A stretch of 18,761 bases of DNA from Bacteroides sp. 43_108 (GTDB taxonomy: Bacteria > Bacteroidota > Bacteroidia > Bacteroidales > Bacteroidaceae). The stretch lies in contig MNQS01000197.1 of the NCBI GenBank assembly GCA_001915545.1, forward strand, positions 671-19,431, given 5' to 3'. The notes beneath the pieces were generated by a model. That model had not been told where the DNA came from. It saw only the letters and a list, made by a program, of their open reading frames with translations, and did not search any database. This document shows positions 4,828 to 13,301 of this stretch, in pieces (position 1 is the first letter of the stretch; the number at the start of each line of letters is the position of its first letter). Made by a program: the position numbers and the translations under genes.

Positions 4828-5364
4828 ATGTGTGTCGAAAAAGAGAAAAATAGCTGTGAAAATGAGGCTGCCCTTTCGATGTGTACCGGCGGTCGCTCGA
4901 GGGTGAAGAGAAAAGTGTCAGGCGGTTATCGCCTGGAAGGTAAAGCAACAATAAAGTATCTGCCTTTTGACAAGTCGCGTCTTACGTGTACTGTCAGCAG
5001 TCCGTTGCAGGATCTTGTCAGGTGGAATGCCATAGTCGGGGAACTGGTCAGGCGCGGACATCCGCGTGAAGACGTCGAGAGGCTGACGGACGACCTCAGA
5101 ACCGTCATACTCGAACATCTGGAAGTGTTTGAGAGGGTGAATGTTCTGGGACTGTTCACAATCGCTCCAAAGATGTCACTGAAGAGGACAGCGAAAGCAG
5201 GCGGCGACATTGAAGATTTCGTAAATGAGGTACGGAGCATCAAGGCTGCGGATGTGGAATTCGGATTCGTTGTCAGATATCTTCAGGATATCAAGGATGT
5301 CGCTCAAGGATTCAAGGAGGTGAACCTGAGCATTACAAGCATTGATTTCGCCGACAACGAGTAG
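4828..5364 (+). CDS. Divergent HU-like DNA-binding protein, 178 aa
   Basis: This is probably a second HU-HIG-type protein, more diverged than the one at 3153. From about residue 33 it shows the family layout: a leading beta strand (YRLEGKATIKYLPF), helices around DLVRWNAIVGELVRRGHPREDVERL and DLRTVILEHLEVF, then the turn ERVNVLGLFTIAPKM that matches the HU strand entering the DNA arm. The C-terminal third (residues ~125-178) is longer than usual. Residues 1-32 are low-conservation and Cys/basic-rich, so translation might start later (ATG at 4879). No clear ribosome site is seen at 4828. Two different HU-like genes within 2 kb suggest a specialised accessory locus, possibly phage-derived. Confidence 0.6.
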   Translation: MCVEKEKNSCENEAALSMCTGGRSRVKRKVSGGYRLEGKATIKYLPFDKSRLTCTVSSPLQDLVRWNAIVGELVRRGHPREDVERLTDDLRTVILEHLEVFERVNVLGLFTIAPKMSLKRTAKAGGDIEDFVNEVRSIKAADVEFGFVVRYLQDIKDVAQGFKEVNLSITSIDFADNE

Positions 5365-5393
5365 ACGGGAAATGATGTCTTTTTTTATTTTGT

Positions 5394-5425
5394 ATGCGGT
5401 GCGCTTTCTCGCGATGATACCGCAT
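5394..5425 (+). other. Hairpin downstream of second HU-like gene
   Basis: ATGCGGT (5394-5400) pairs with ACCGCAT (5419-5425), with GCG/CGC (5401-5403, 5410-5412) inside. It has no T-tract directly after it, but lies in the 3' region of the gene ending at 5364. Confidence 0.45.
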
Positions 5426-5502
5426 GGTGACGTAACAGTACCGATGTCTTTTTACTGAACGTTGCGGTCACCTATCTGCTATGCATGATAAAACCTTTCA
5501 TA

Positions 5503-5530
5503 GGGAATGCGCGATGCATTCCCTTTTTTG
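5503..5530 (+). terminator. Rho-independent terminator before the nqr operon
   Basis: GGGAATGC (5503-5510), loop GCGAT, GCATTCCC (5516-5523), then TTTTTTG. It separates the accessory cluster from the nqr operon. Confidence 0.85.
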
Positions 5531-5653
5531 TGCCGATGGATATTTTGACGGCTGAGCTTGGAATATGGCTGAAAGTACGGTAAAATGCGCATTTATAACT
5601 AAATTGCAATAATTTTTAGAAGCTCATATAATCTTTAATTTAATTAAAAAGTG

Positions 5654-5661
5654 TAACTTTG
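5654..5661 (+). promoter_or_regulatory. -7 box of the nqr operon promoter
   Basis: TAACTTTG is a perfect TAnnTTTG match 38 bases before the nqrA start, giving a leader of roughly 30 bases. The upstream sequence is A/T-rich but no TTG lies at the expected -33 position. Confidence 0.6.
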
Positions 5662-5699
5662 TCGGACGTTCAAGTATATACACCAAGTTATTCTTAAAT

Positions 5700-7049
5700 A
5701 TGGCGAATGTAATTAAATTACGTAAAGGCCTGGACATAAACCTGAAAGGTAAGGCTGCCAATAAGTTATCAGATGCTGGTGCATGTGATATCTACGGCTT
5801 GGTTCCAGATGATTTCACTGGACTCAAGCCTAAGGTGGTTGTTAAAGAAGGAGATGTTGTCAAGGCCGGAGATGCTTTGTTTGTTAACAAGCTCTATCCA
5901 GAGGTAAGATTTGTCTCACCTGTAAGCGGTACTGTTGCAGGAGTAGTGAGAGGCGAACGCCGAAAAGTATTAAGTGTTCAGGTCAAAGCTGACAAAGAGC
6001 AGCAGTATGCAGACTTCGGAAAGAAGGATGTGAAGACCCTTTCTGCCGAGCAGGTGGTAAAGGCTCTTACCGAGAGCGGTCTGTTTGCTTTCTTCAGACA
6101 GAGACCTTATGATGTCACTGCATGTCCGAATGACAAGCCGAAAGCTATTTTCGTGTCTTCATTCTCTGATATGCCTTTGGCTGCAGATTTTGAAGTTGCT
6201 CTCAAGGGAAATGAGGCAGACTTCCAGACTGGTATCGATGCAATGTCTAGAATTGCCAACGTATACCTCGGTGTCAAGCCAGGTGCATCAAATGCACTCA
6301 TGCAGGCAAAGAATGCTACAGTGACTGTTTTCGACGGACCATGCCCTGCAGGAAATGTTGGCGTACAGATCAACCACGTGTCACCTATTAATAAAGGTGA
6401 GATCGTGTGGACAATCGGTGCTGAAGAGCTGATTTTCGTAGGACGTCTCTTCAACAAGGGTATTGTTGACCTGAGAAGAGTTATTGCTGTTGCCGGATCT
6501 GAGATCAAGGCACCTGAATACGTCAACGTAAAGGTTGGACAGCAGATCGGTTCTATCGTCAACGGACGTATCAGCAGCGAAAGAAACGTGAGAATCATCA
6601 ACGGCAACCCGCTCGTCGGCAGAAAGGCTGACAAGGACTGCTTCCTCGGAGCTCATACTACTGAAATCACAGTCATACCTGAAGGCGACGACGTGAACGA
6701 AGCTTTCGGTTGGATCATGCCGCGTTTCAACGACTTCTCTACAAGCCGCACATACTTCAGCTGGCTGATGGGAAAGAAGAAGGAATATACGCTTGATGCC
6801 AGAGTGAAGGGCGGAGAGCGCCACATGATTATGAGCAATGAGTATGATAAGGTGTTCCCTATGGACATCATGCCTGAATACCTTATCAAGGCCATCATCA
6901 CCGGTGATATCGACAAGATGGAGGCACTCGGTATATATGAAGTTGCTCCGGAGGACTTTGCTGTATGCGAATTCGTTGACTCTTCAAAGCTTGAGCTTCA
7001 GAGAATCGTGCGCGAGGGACTCGATATGCTGCGCAAAGAAAATGAATAA
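5700..7049 (+). CDS. nqrA: Na+-translocating NADH:quinone reductase subunit A
   Basis: NqrA is the cytoplasmic subunit without redox cofactors that contributes to quinone binding in the Na+-NQR complex. At 449 residues it has the normal family length. The N-terminus (IKLRKGLDINLKGKAANKL) is the typical NqrA opening, followed by a barrel-sandwich-like stretch (VVKEGDVVKAGDALFVNK, with VRFVSPVSGTVAGV after it) and a C-terminal region ending near LRKENE. First gene of a six-gene operon in the canonical A-F order; nqrB begins 21 bases after its stop. The start is the only ATG matching the family N-terminus. It is regulated at least through the -7 box at 5654. No anomalies seen. Confidence 0.97.
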   Translation: MANVIKLRKGLDINLKGKAANKLSDAGACDIYGLVPDDFTGLKPKVVVKEGDVVKAGDALFVNKLYPEVRFVSPVSGTVAGVVRGERRKVLSVQVKADKEQQYADFGKKDVKTLSAEQVVKALTESGLFAFFRQRPYDVTACPNDKPKAIFVSSFSDMPLAADFEVALKGNEADFQTGIDAMSRIANVYLGVKPGASNALMQAKNATVTVFDGPCPAGNVGVQINHVSPINKGEIVWTIGAEELIFVGRLFNKGIVDLRRVIAVAGSEIKAPEYVNVKVGQQIGSIVNGRISSERNVRIINGNPLVGRKADKDCFLGAHTTEITVIPEGDDVNEAFGWIMPRFNDFSTSRTYFSWLMGKKKEYTLDARVKGGERHMIMSNEYDKVFPMDIMPEYLIKAIITGDIDKMEALGIYEVAPEDFAVCEFVDSSKLELQRIVREGLDMLRKENE

Positions 7050-7070
7050 AAAATTAACAGTATTATAATA

Positions 7071-8276
7071 ATGGGTGCTTTAAGAAATTATCTCAACAAG
7101 ATAAAGCCGTCTTTCGAGGAAGGCGGCAAGCTGCATGCTTTCCGCTCTGTGTTTGAGGGAATGGAGACATTCATGTTCGTTCCCAATACAACTTCCAGAT
7201 GCGGTGCAAGTATACATGATGCGATTGACTCTAAGCGTATCATGTCGTTTGTTGTAATAGCGCTGATTCCTGCACTGCTCTTCGGTATGTACAATGTGGG
7301 TTACCAGCATTTCACAGCATTGGAAGAGGTATCCAACGGAGCTGAGCAGATGCCTTCGTTCTGGAATGTATTCCTCTATGGATTCCTTGCTGTACTGCCT
7401 AAGATCATCGTATCATACGTAGTCGGACTCGGAATCGAGTTTACAGTTGCTCAGTGGAAGCATGAGGAAATTCAGGAAGGTTTCCTTGTTACAGGTATAC
7501 TTATCCCAATGATTGTTCCTGTAACTTGTCCGCTCTGGATCATTGCAATTGCAACTGCTTTCTCAGTGATATTCGTTAAGGAAGTATTTGGTGGTACAGG
7601 TATGAACGTTTTCAACGTTGCTCTTGTAACACGTGCATTCCTGTTCTTTGCTTATCCTACTACAATGAGTGGTGACACTGTGTGGGTTAAGGGTGACAGC
7701 GTGTTCGGTTTCGGCGGAAGCGTTACTGACTACGGCGTGAAGCTCGACACTTTCTCACAAGCTACTCCGCTCGGCGAAGCTGCCGCTAAACTGCAGCCGT
7801 CAGCTGATTTCATCGACACTGTGACAGGATTCATACCTGGTTCAATAGGAGAGACAAGCGTAATAGCCATAGCAATAGGTGCCATCATCCTGTTGTGGAG
7901 CGGTGTAGCAAGCTGGAAGACTATGTTATCTGTTTTTGTAGGTGGTGCTGTGATTGCTTTCCTTTTCAATATTGCAGGTATGGACAATGTGGCTGCAAAT
8001 ATTCCATGGTATGAGCATCTTACACTTGGAGGATTCTGCTTCGGTGCTGTATTCATGGCAACTGACCCAGTAACTTCTGCACGTACAGAGACAGGTAAGT
8101 ATATCTACGGATTCCTTATCGGTGCTGTAGCAATACTCATCAGAGTGCTCAACCCTGGATATCCAGAAGGTATGATGCTTGCAATCCTGCTCATGAACCT
8201 CTTTGCTCCGCTTATCGACTATTGCGTGGTACAGAAGAATATTAACATGCGTGCTAAACGTGCAACAAATAAATGA
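7071..8276 (+). CDS. nqrB: Na+-translocating NADH:quinone reductase subunit B
   Basis: NqrB is the large membrane subunit carrying a covalent FMN and, in known enzymes, riboflavin; it forms much of the Na+ path. It is 401 residues with many hydrophobic helices (for example ALIPALLFGMYNVG and VLFV-type stretches) and matches the RnfD/NqrB family throughout. The flavinylation site DTFSQAT (residues 226-232) fits the Dxx(S/T)xAT pattern read by the flavin transferase ApbE, so Thr232 should carry FMN. No apbE gene is in this window. The stop codon overlaps an ATG of the next frame (ATGA at 8273), so nqrB and nqrC are probably translationally coupled. Confidence 0.97.
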   Translation: MGALRNYLNKIKPSFEEGGKLHAFRSVFEGMETFMFVPNTTSRCGASIHDAIDSKRIMSFVVIALIPALLFGMYNVGYQHFTALEEVSNGAEQMPSFWNVFLYGFLAVLPKIIVSYVVGLGIEFTVAQWKHEEIQEGFLVTGILIPMIVPVTCPLWIIAIATAFSVIFVKEVFGGTGMNVFNVALVTRAFLFFAYPTTMSGDTVWVKGDSVFGFGGSVTDYGVKLDTFSQATPLGEAAAKLQPSADFIDTVTGFIPGSIGETSVIAIAIGAIILLWSGVASWKTMLSVFVGGAVIAFLFNIAGMDNVAANIPWYEHLTLGGFCFGAVFMATDPVTSARTETGKYIYGFLIGAVAILIRVLNPGYPEGMMLAILLMNLFAPLIDYCVVQKNINMRAKRATNK

Positions 8277-8284
8277 TAGGGAAC

Positions 8285-9208
8285 ATGGCTACAAAGAAAT
8301 TCAAATGTAAAGTCTGCGGATATATCCATGAAGGGGATTCCGCTCCAGCCAAATGTCCGAAATGCCAGGCTCCGGCTTCTGAATTTGAGGAAATCGTTGA
8401 GAACAACGGCGCAAATGAGAATTCGCAGGATAAGAAGGCACAGAAGAAAGGACTTAATACAAACAGCAATACATATATTATAGTATATTCATCGATCTTG
8501 GTCATCATCGTGGCCTTCCTGCTGGCGTTTGTTTCGTCTGTTCTGAAACCGACTCAGGATGCAAATGTGGCTATCGACAAGAAGCAGCAGATTCTTGCTT
8601 CTCTCAACATCAGAAATCTGCCTAAGGATTCTGTTGAAATCGTTTACGGTGAGGTTGTCAAGCTTGACATGGTTTTCGGCAAGGATGCTACTCCTACAAA
8701 GACCGGAGAAACTGAAGGCAAGAACGGACAGCACGACCAGGCTGGTTTCAAGGTTGAGAGCAAGGACCTTACAGACGAGGTTAGACCATTCTATGTTTGC
8801 GAAGTAAACGGAGAAACAAAGTATGTCATTCCTGTAACAGGTGCAGGACTCTGGGGTTCTATCTGGGGTTACATTGCAATCAATGATGACTGCGCTACTG
8901 TATACGGAAGCTACTTCTCTCATTCAAGCGAAACTGCCGGTCTCGGTGCCAGAATCGTTGAAGAGGGATTCCAGAACAGTTTCATCGACAAGAAGCTCTT
9001 TGACGAGAACGGCGAGAACATCGTGCTCAGCGTTGTCAAGAAGGGTAAGAAGGGTGAAGTTGTTTACGGAAGCAAGACATACGAAGTGCCGGCTGAGAGT
9101 TCAGTTGACGGAATCACAGGTGCAACACTTACTTCTGACGGTGTGAATGCAATGCTCCATGATGGTCTGTCAAGATACAAGGATATATTAAACAGTTACA
9201 AAAAATAA
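8285..9208 (+). CDS. nqrC: NqrC with N-terminal rubredoxin-like domain (fusion), 307 aa
   Basis: NqrC anchors a covalent FMN on the outer side of the membrane and passes electrons in the Na+-NQR complex. Here residues 4-34 form a rubredoxin/rubrerythrin-tail-like domain: KKFKCKVCGYIHEGD then CPKC, with Cys8, Cys11, Cys24 and Cys27 placed to bind one iron. A charged linker (about 38-57) leads to one membrane helix (65-87) and then the normal NqrC domain with the flavinylation motif VDGITGATLTS (FMN on Thr281). Ordinary NqrC is about 230-260 residues and starts just before the helix, so the extra domain explains the length. By known NqrC topology it would face the cytoplasm. An AGGGA site favours ATG 8285; ATG 8273 overlapping the nqrB stop adds four residues. 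There is no frameshift: domain and subunit share one open frame. Confidence 0.95.
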   Translation: MATKKFKCKVCGYIHEGDSAPAKCPKCQAPASEFEEIVENNGANENSQDKKAQKKGLNTNSNTYIIVYSSILVIIVAFLLAFVSSVLKPTQDANVAIDKKQQILASLNIRNLPKDSVEIVYGEVVKLDMVFGKDATPTKTGETEGKNGQHDQAGFKVESKDLTDEVRPFYVCEVNGETKYVIPVTGAGLWGSIWGYIAINDDCATVYGSYFSHSSETAGLGARIVEEGFQNSFIDKKLFDENGENIVLSVVKKGKKGEVVYGSKTYEVPAESSVDGITGATLTSDGVNAMLHDGLSRYKDILNSYKK

Positions 9209-9222
9209 GAGGAATACAGAAT

Positions 9223-9864
9223 ATGGGTAAATTATTTTCAAAGGAGAATTGCAAAGTATTCACAAGCCCGCTGAATCTGGACAATCCTATTGCTGTACAG
9301 GTATTGGGTATCTGTTCTGCACTCGCAGTAACTTCGCAGCTGAAGCCTGCAATCGTTATGGGACTTTCTGTGACAGTGATTACTGCTTTCTCTAACGTGA
9401 TCATCGCATTGATCAGAAAGACTATACCTAACAGAATACGTATCATCGTGCAGCTTGTGGTAGTTGCCGCACTTGTTACAATAGTCAGCAATATACTTAA
9501 AGCTTATGTCTACGATGTCAGCGTACAGCTTTCTGTATATGTGGGACTTATCATTACAAACTGTATCCTCATGGGTCGTCTTGAGGCTTTTGCCATGATG
9601 AACGGTCCTTGGGAATCATTCCTTGACGGTATAGGAAACGGTTTGGGTTATGCACTAATCCTGGTTATTGTGGGGTTCATCAGAGAACTTCTCGGATTCG
9701 GTTCAATACTCGGATTCCAGGTTATTCCTGCAAGTGCTTATGTCGAGAACGGAGGATGGTACATCAACAATGGTATGATGACTATGCCGGCGATGGCGCT
9801 GATAATCCTTGCGTGCTGCATCTGGGCTCACAGAGCATACAACAGCAAGAATGAAAAGAAATAA
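9223..9864 (+). CDS. nqrD: Na+-translocating NADH:quinone reductase subunit D
   Basis: NqrD is an integral membrane subunit that pairs with NqrE as an inverted pseudo-symmetric dimer. In known structures the pair holds an intramembrane iron centre by two Cys from each. The corresponding residues are present here: Cys31 in VLGICSALAVT and Cys114 in TNCILMGRLEAF. It is 213 residues with about six hydrophobic helices and the usual length for the RnfE/NqrD family. A GAGGAATA-type site precedes the ATG; nqrC ends 14 bases upstream. Nothing unusual. Confidence 0.97.
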   Translation: MGKLFSKENCKVFTSPLNLDNPIAVQVLGICSALAVTSQLKPAIVMGLSVTVITAFSNVIIALIRKTIPNRIRIIVQLVVVAALVTIVSNILKAYVYDVSVQLSVYVGLIITNCILMGRLEAFAMMNGPWESFLDGIGNGLGYALILVIVGFIRELLGFGSILGFQVIPASAYVENGGWYINNGMMTMPAMALIILACCIWAHRAYNSKNEKK

Positions 9865-9893
9865 TACATACTTAACAAGAATAGAAATTTAGT

Positions 9894-10520
9894 ATGGAAC
9901 ACGCTTTAAGTTTATTTGTAAGATCCATATTCGTGGATAACATGATTTTCGCATTCTTCTTGGGTATGTGCTCTTATCTTGCTGTATCCAAGACAGTGAA
10001 AACATCTATAGGATTAGGTATCGCAGTTACGTTCGTGCTCATCATCACTGTGCCTGTAGACTATGCGCTGCAGACTAAAGTGCTGGATCCTGTAACAGGA
10101 TTTCTGGGCATCGACCTTACGTTCCTTAGCTTCATTCTCTTCATTGCCGTGATTGCGGGTATGACACAGCTCGTGGAAATGGTTGTTGAGAGGTTTTCGC
10201 CTTCGTTGTATGCGGCTTTGGGTATTTTCCTTCCGCTAATCGCCGTTAACTGCGCCATCATGGGTGCTTCGCTCTTCATGCAGCAGAGAATCGTGATGGA
10301 TCCGGCTAACACGCAGGCAATCACTAATGTAGGAGATGCAGTAGCATATGCTGCCGGTTCGGGTATCGGATGGACACTAGCTATTGTCGGACTTGCCGCC
10401 ATAAGAGAAAAGATGGCATATACAGATGTTCCTGAACCGCTGAAGGGACTCGGCATCACATTCATCACGGTAGGTCTGATGGCGCTAGCTTTCATGTGTT
10501 TCTCAGGTTTGAACATTTAA
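9894..10520 (+). CDS. nqrE: Na+-translocating NADH:quinone reductase subunit E
   Basis: NqrE is the membrane partner of NqrD. It is 208 residues with six predicted helices. The iron-binding cysteines are Cys26 ([12 protein letters not shown]) and Cys120 ([11 protein letters not shown]), in the same numbering as the well-studied Vibrio protein. The start lies 29 bases after nqrD, with no strong ribosome site, which is common in this phylum. The closing segment ([19 protein letters not shown]) is typical for the family. Confidence 0.97.
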   Translation: MEHALSLFVRSIFVDNMIFAFFLGMCSYLAVSKTVKTSIGLGIAVTFVLIITVPVDYALQTKVLDPVTGFLGIDLTFLSFILFIAVIAGMTQLVEMVVERFSPSLYAALGIFLPLIAVNCAIMGASLFMQQRIVMDPANTQAITNVGDAVAYAAGSGIGWTLAIVGLAAIREKMAYTDVPEPLKGLGITFITVGLMALAFMCFSGLNI

Positions 10521-10538
10521 TTGCAGATAAAAATAATC

Positions 10539-11810
10539 ATGGATACTAATTTCATATTGGCGAGTGTAGGGGTGTTTCTCGTGATAATACTCGTACTCGT
10601 AATAATCCTGCTTATAGCTAAGAAATATCTTTCTCCAAGCGGTAATGTGACTATTACAATCAACGGAGATAAGAAACTGTCCGTAGAGCAGGGTAGCAGC
10701 CTTCTTTCCACTTTGTCGGAGAACGGTATTTATCTGTCTTCTGCTTGTGGCGGCAAAGGTTCGTGCGGACAGTGCAAGTGCCAGGTAGTTGAAGGCGGCG
10801 GTGAAATCCTCGATTCTGAAAGAGGCCACTTCACACGCAAGCAGATCAAGGAGCATTACAGACTTGGATGCCAGTGTAAGGTCAAGGGTAATCTCAGCAT
10901 AAAGGTCCCTGAATCAGTAATGGGCGTTAAGGAATGGGAGTGCACAGTAATCAGCAACAAGAACGTGTCTACTTTCATCAAGGAGTTCAAGGTGGCTCTG
11001 CCTCCTGGTGAACACATGGACTTCATTCCTGGTTCGTATGCGCAGATTGCTATTCCTGCGTACGAAATGGACTACGACAAGGATATAGACAAGGAAAGCA
11101 TCGGTGATCTCTACTTGCCGGCTTGGAACAAGTTCAATATCTTCAGTCTTAAGTGCAAAAATACAGAACCTACAGTGAGAGCTTACTCTATGGCCAACTA
11201 TCCGGACGAAGGTGATATCATCACGTTGACAGTACGTATCGCTACTCCTCCGTTCCTGCCGAAGCCACAGGTTGGATTCATGCCGGTATCGCCAGGTATC
11301 GCTTCATCTTACATCTTCAGCCTCAAACCGGGCGACAAGTGTATCATGAGCGGTCCTTATGGAGATTTCCATCCAGTATTCGACTCAAAGAGAGAAATGA
11401 TTTGGGTTGGTGGTGGAGCCGGTATGGCACCGCTGAGAGCACAGATCATGCACATGCTCAGAACTCTCCATACAAGAGACAGAGAGATGCACTATTTCTA
11501 CGGTGCAAGATCTATCGACGAAGTGTTCTTCATGGAGGACTTCCTCGAACTGGAAAAGGAATATCCAAACTTCCACTTCCACCTTGCGCTTGACAGACCA
11601 GATCCTAAGGCTGATGCAATGGGTGTTAAGTATACTCCAGGATTCATTGCTCCGGTTATGGGCGATACATACCTGAAGCAGCATGAGGCTCCAGAAGATG
11701 TTGAGTACTATCTCTGCGGACCTCCAATGATGTCAAAGACAGTGCTTGATCTTCTCCACAGCCTCGGTGTTGAGGATGATATGATCAGATTTGATAATTT
11801 CGGTGGATAA
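10539..11810 (+). CDS. nqrF: Na+-translocating NADH:quinone reductase subunit F
   Basis: NqrF is the NADH-oxidising entry subunit of the complex. It has one N-terminal membrane helix (about residues 4-26) and a plant-type 2Fe-2S ferredoxin domain with Cys70, Cys76, Cys79 and Cys111, the same positions as in Vibrio NqrF. A ferredoxin-reductase module follows, with an FAD motif (RAYSMANYP) and an NAD motif (GGGAGMAPLRAQ), ending in YYLCGPPMM and DNFGG. It is 423 residues from ATG 10539. A frame-compatible TTG at 10521 would add six residues (MQIKII) but destroys the normal N-terminus, so it is not used. Last gene of the operon, closed by the terminator at 11836. Confidence 0.97.
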   Translation: MDTNFILASVGVFLVIILVLVIILLIAKKYLSPSGNVTITINGDKKLSVEQGSSLLSTLSENGIYLSSACGGKGSCGQCKCQVVEGGGEILDSERGHFTRKQIKEHYRLGCQCKVKGNLSIKVPESVMGVKEWECTVISNKNVSTFIKEFKVALPPGEHMDFIPGSYAQIAIPAYEMDYDKDIDKESIGDLYLPAWNKFNIFSLKCKNTEPTVRAYSMANYPDEGDIITLTVRIATPPFLPKPQVGFMPVSPGIASSYIFSLKPGDKCIMSGPYGDFHPVFDSKREMIWVGGGAGMAPLRAQIMHMLRTLHTRDREMHYFYGARSIDEVFFMEDFLELEKEYPNFHFHLALDRPDPKADAMGVKYTPGFIAPVMGDTYLKQHEAPEDVEYYLCGPPMMSKTVLDLLHSLGVEDDMIRFDNFGG

Positions 11811-11835
11811 TTTTATCCGAACTAAGTGTTTATAT

Positions 11836-11871
11836 GAAGCCGTTCCTGTTTGTCGGGACGGCTTCTTTTTT
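11836..11871 (+). terminator. Terminator of the nqr operon
   Basis: GAAGCCGTTCC (11836-11846) pairs with GGGACGGCTTC (11855-11865, one G-T wobble) and is followed by TTTTTT. Confidence 0.9.
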
Positions 11872-11891
11872 ATCTATATGTCAGTGCAGAT

Positions 11892-11923
11892 TTTGAAGAT
11901 AAGCTGCAAATGGCTTATATTTG
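11892..11923 (+). promoter_or_regulatory. Bacteroides-type promoter for nucleotidyltransferase gene
   Basis: TTTG (11892-11895), a 20-base spacer and TATATTTG (11916-11923) match both consensus boxes at ideal spacing, about 40 bases before the ATG at 11963. Confidence 0.75.
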
Positions 11924-11962
11924 CTGAAAATGCCGGAATCAGTACCGGTTTGAGTGGAATTT

Positions 11963-13051
11963 ATGGAAAAGTGTCAGCTGCAGTTGCTTGAACTGCTGAA
12001 AGCGGGTTTGACAAAAGAAAGGCCCGACGGAGAATTATTTATAGGTGCCGACTGGAAGAAGCTTTACAATATGGCTTTTGAACAGTCTGTTGTTGCAGTC
12101 GTTTTTGATGGTATATGTTTGCTTCAGAAAGATTATATGCCTCCTCTCAAGATGAAGATGCAGATGATTTCGACCGTGCAATCTATTGAGAACACCAACA
12201 ATATGATGAATTCGCTTTCGGCTGAATTGACAAGTATATTGGAAGATCTGGGCACTAAACCTGTAATGATGAAGGGACAGGCTTTTGCAACCGAATATCC
12301 GAATCCCCTTCACAGGCAGTCGGGAGATATAGATTTGTTTTTCAGAAGCGAGCCTGAGAATATTGCCGTGAAAGAGTGGGCACAGAAAAATGCTGAGCCG
12401 GATAATAAGATAAACGACAAGGATTATCCTTTTCATTGGAAAGGTGTAGAGGTGGAGAGTCATTTTCTTCTTTGCATGATGTATAATAAGAAGAATAATG
12501 ATTTGCTGCAGTCTATTATCAGAAAAGAATTTGAAGAGAATGCACCTGTATTTGTTGATGTATGCGGAAAGAAAATAGAGACTGTGCCTCCAACATTGAA
12601 TGTCCTTCATCAGATTATACACATCTCATACCATTTTCTTAATGAGGGTATAGGACTGAGGCAGTTTTGCGACTTGGCCTTGTATCTGCGTAATCATGCG
12701 GACGAAATAGATTACGACCGATTGAAAAGATATTTGTCAGAACTTGGTTTTGGTAAGTTGACTTCTATGTATGGCCATCTGCTTAACAGATATTTGGGGG
12801 TTGATGCAAACATTATACCGTTTGAATTAAGCGACAAATACTTTGCGTTGCTGGCAGACAGTATTTTTACTGGAGGCAATTTCGGAAAGAAAGTTTTCGG
12901 ATTCAAAGGGAAAGACGCATTTTTCAAGTCAAAAATTAAAGCTATGCCTCTGCATCTGATTCATTACATCAAATACAGACACTTTAATCCGAAAGAGTTG
13001 GATGCAAATTTCTTGATTAAGTGGAAAAGGGCAGCAAAAGGTATCAAATAG
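11963..13051 (+). CDS. Nucleotidyltransferase-fold family protein (NTP_transf_5-like), 362 aa
   Basis: Residues ~101-126 carry the family signature: MMKGQAFA, then RQSGDIDLFF with Asp122 and Asp124 as the expected metal-binding pair of the nucleotidyltransferase fold. The rest is helical, including the HQIIHISYHFLNEGIGLRQF stretch and a DLALYL motif that are usual for this putative family. The reaction and substrate are unknown. Members are often linked to capsule or polysaccharide loci, but no such genes are next to this one. ATG 11963 is chosen; a GTG at 11954 would add only three residues. It stands alone, with its own promoter (11892) and terminator (13085), between the nqr and dap genes. 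Confidence 0.8.
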   Translation: MEKCQLQLLELLKAGLTKERPDGELFIGADWKKLYNMAFEQSVVAVVFDGICLLQKDYMPPLKMKMQMISTVQSIENTNNMMNSLSAELTSILEDLGTKPVMMKGQAFATEYPNPLHRQSGDIDLFFRSEPENIAVKEWAQKNAEPDNKINDKDYPFHWKGVEVESHFLLCMMYNKKNNDLLQSIIRKEFEENAPVFVDVCGKKIETVPPTLNVLHQIIHISYHFLNEGIGLRQFCDLALYLRNHADEIDYDRLKRYLSELGFGKLTSMYGHLLNRYLGVDANIIPFELSDKYFALLADSIFTGGNFGKKVFGFKGKDAFFKSKIKAMPLHLIHYIKYRHFNPKELDANFLIKWKRAAKGIK

Positions 13052-13084
13052 TAAGAGCTATGAAAATTCTGTAATTTCTCAGTG

Positions 13085-13111
13085 AGCATTTTTATAGCAT
13101 AAATGCTTTTT
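13085..13111 (+). terminator. Terminator after nucleotidyltransferase gene
   Basis: AGCATTT (13085-13091) pairs with AAATGCT (13101-13107), followed by TTTT. The stem is short and A/T-rich, so strength is uncertain. Confidence 0.6.
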
Positions 13112-13156
13112 GATAGTACAAAATGAAAGATTAAAATTATAAATGTGTATTATATA

Positions 13157-13186
13157 TTGCATTTTTTACGAAAAGTACTACTTTTG
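13157..13186 (+). promoter_or_regulatory. Bacteroides-type promoter for dapF
   Basis: TTG (13157-13159), a 19-base spacer and TACTTTTG (13179-13186). The predicted leader to the ATG at 13302 is about 110 bases. Confidence 0.7.
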
Positions 13187-13301
13187 CACGTGTAAGCATG
13201 GTTGGTTTATCGGATGATGTTGGATTTGCTGTTTGAGACAGTGATTTGATATTGGGAAGATGGATGCGGGACATGCTTCTCGAAAAGAAAAACTGATATT
13301 T

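Noticed and set aside
8273..8400. Rubredoxin-like part of NqrC as a separate small gene or a frameshift artefact
   Set aside because: There is no stop codon or frame change between the Cys motif and the NqrC membrane helix; both are in one frame with a natural linker.
10521..10538. TTG start for nqrF
   Set aside because: Adds six non-family residues; ATG at 10539 puts the 2Fe-2S cysteines at the canonical positions 70, 76, 79 and 111.
13260..13301. Earlier ATG for dapF
   Set aside because: The 14 extra residues do not resemble DapF, which begins a few residues before [10 protein letters not shown].
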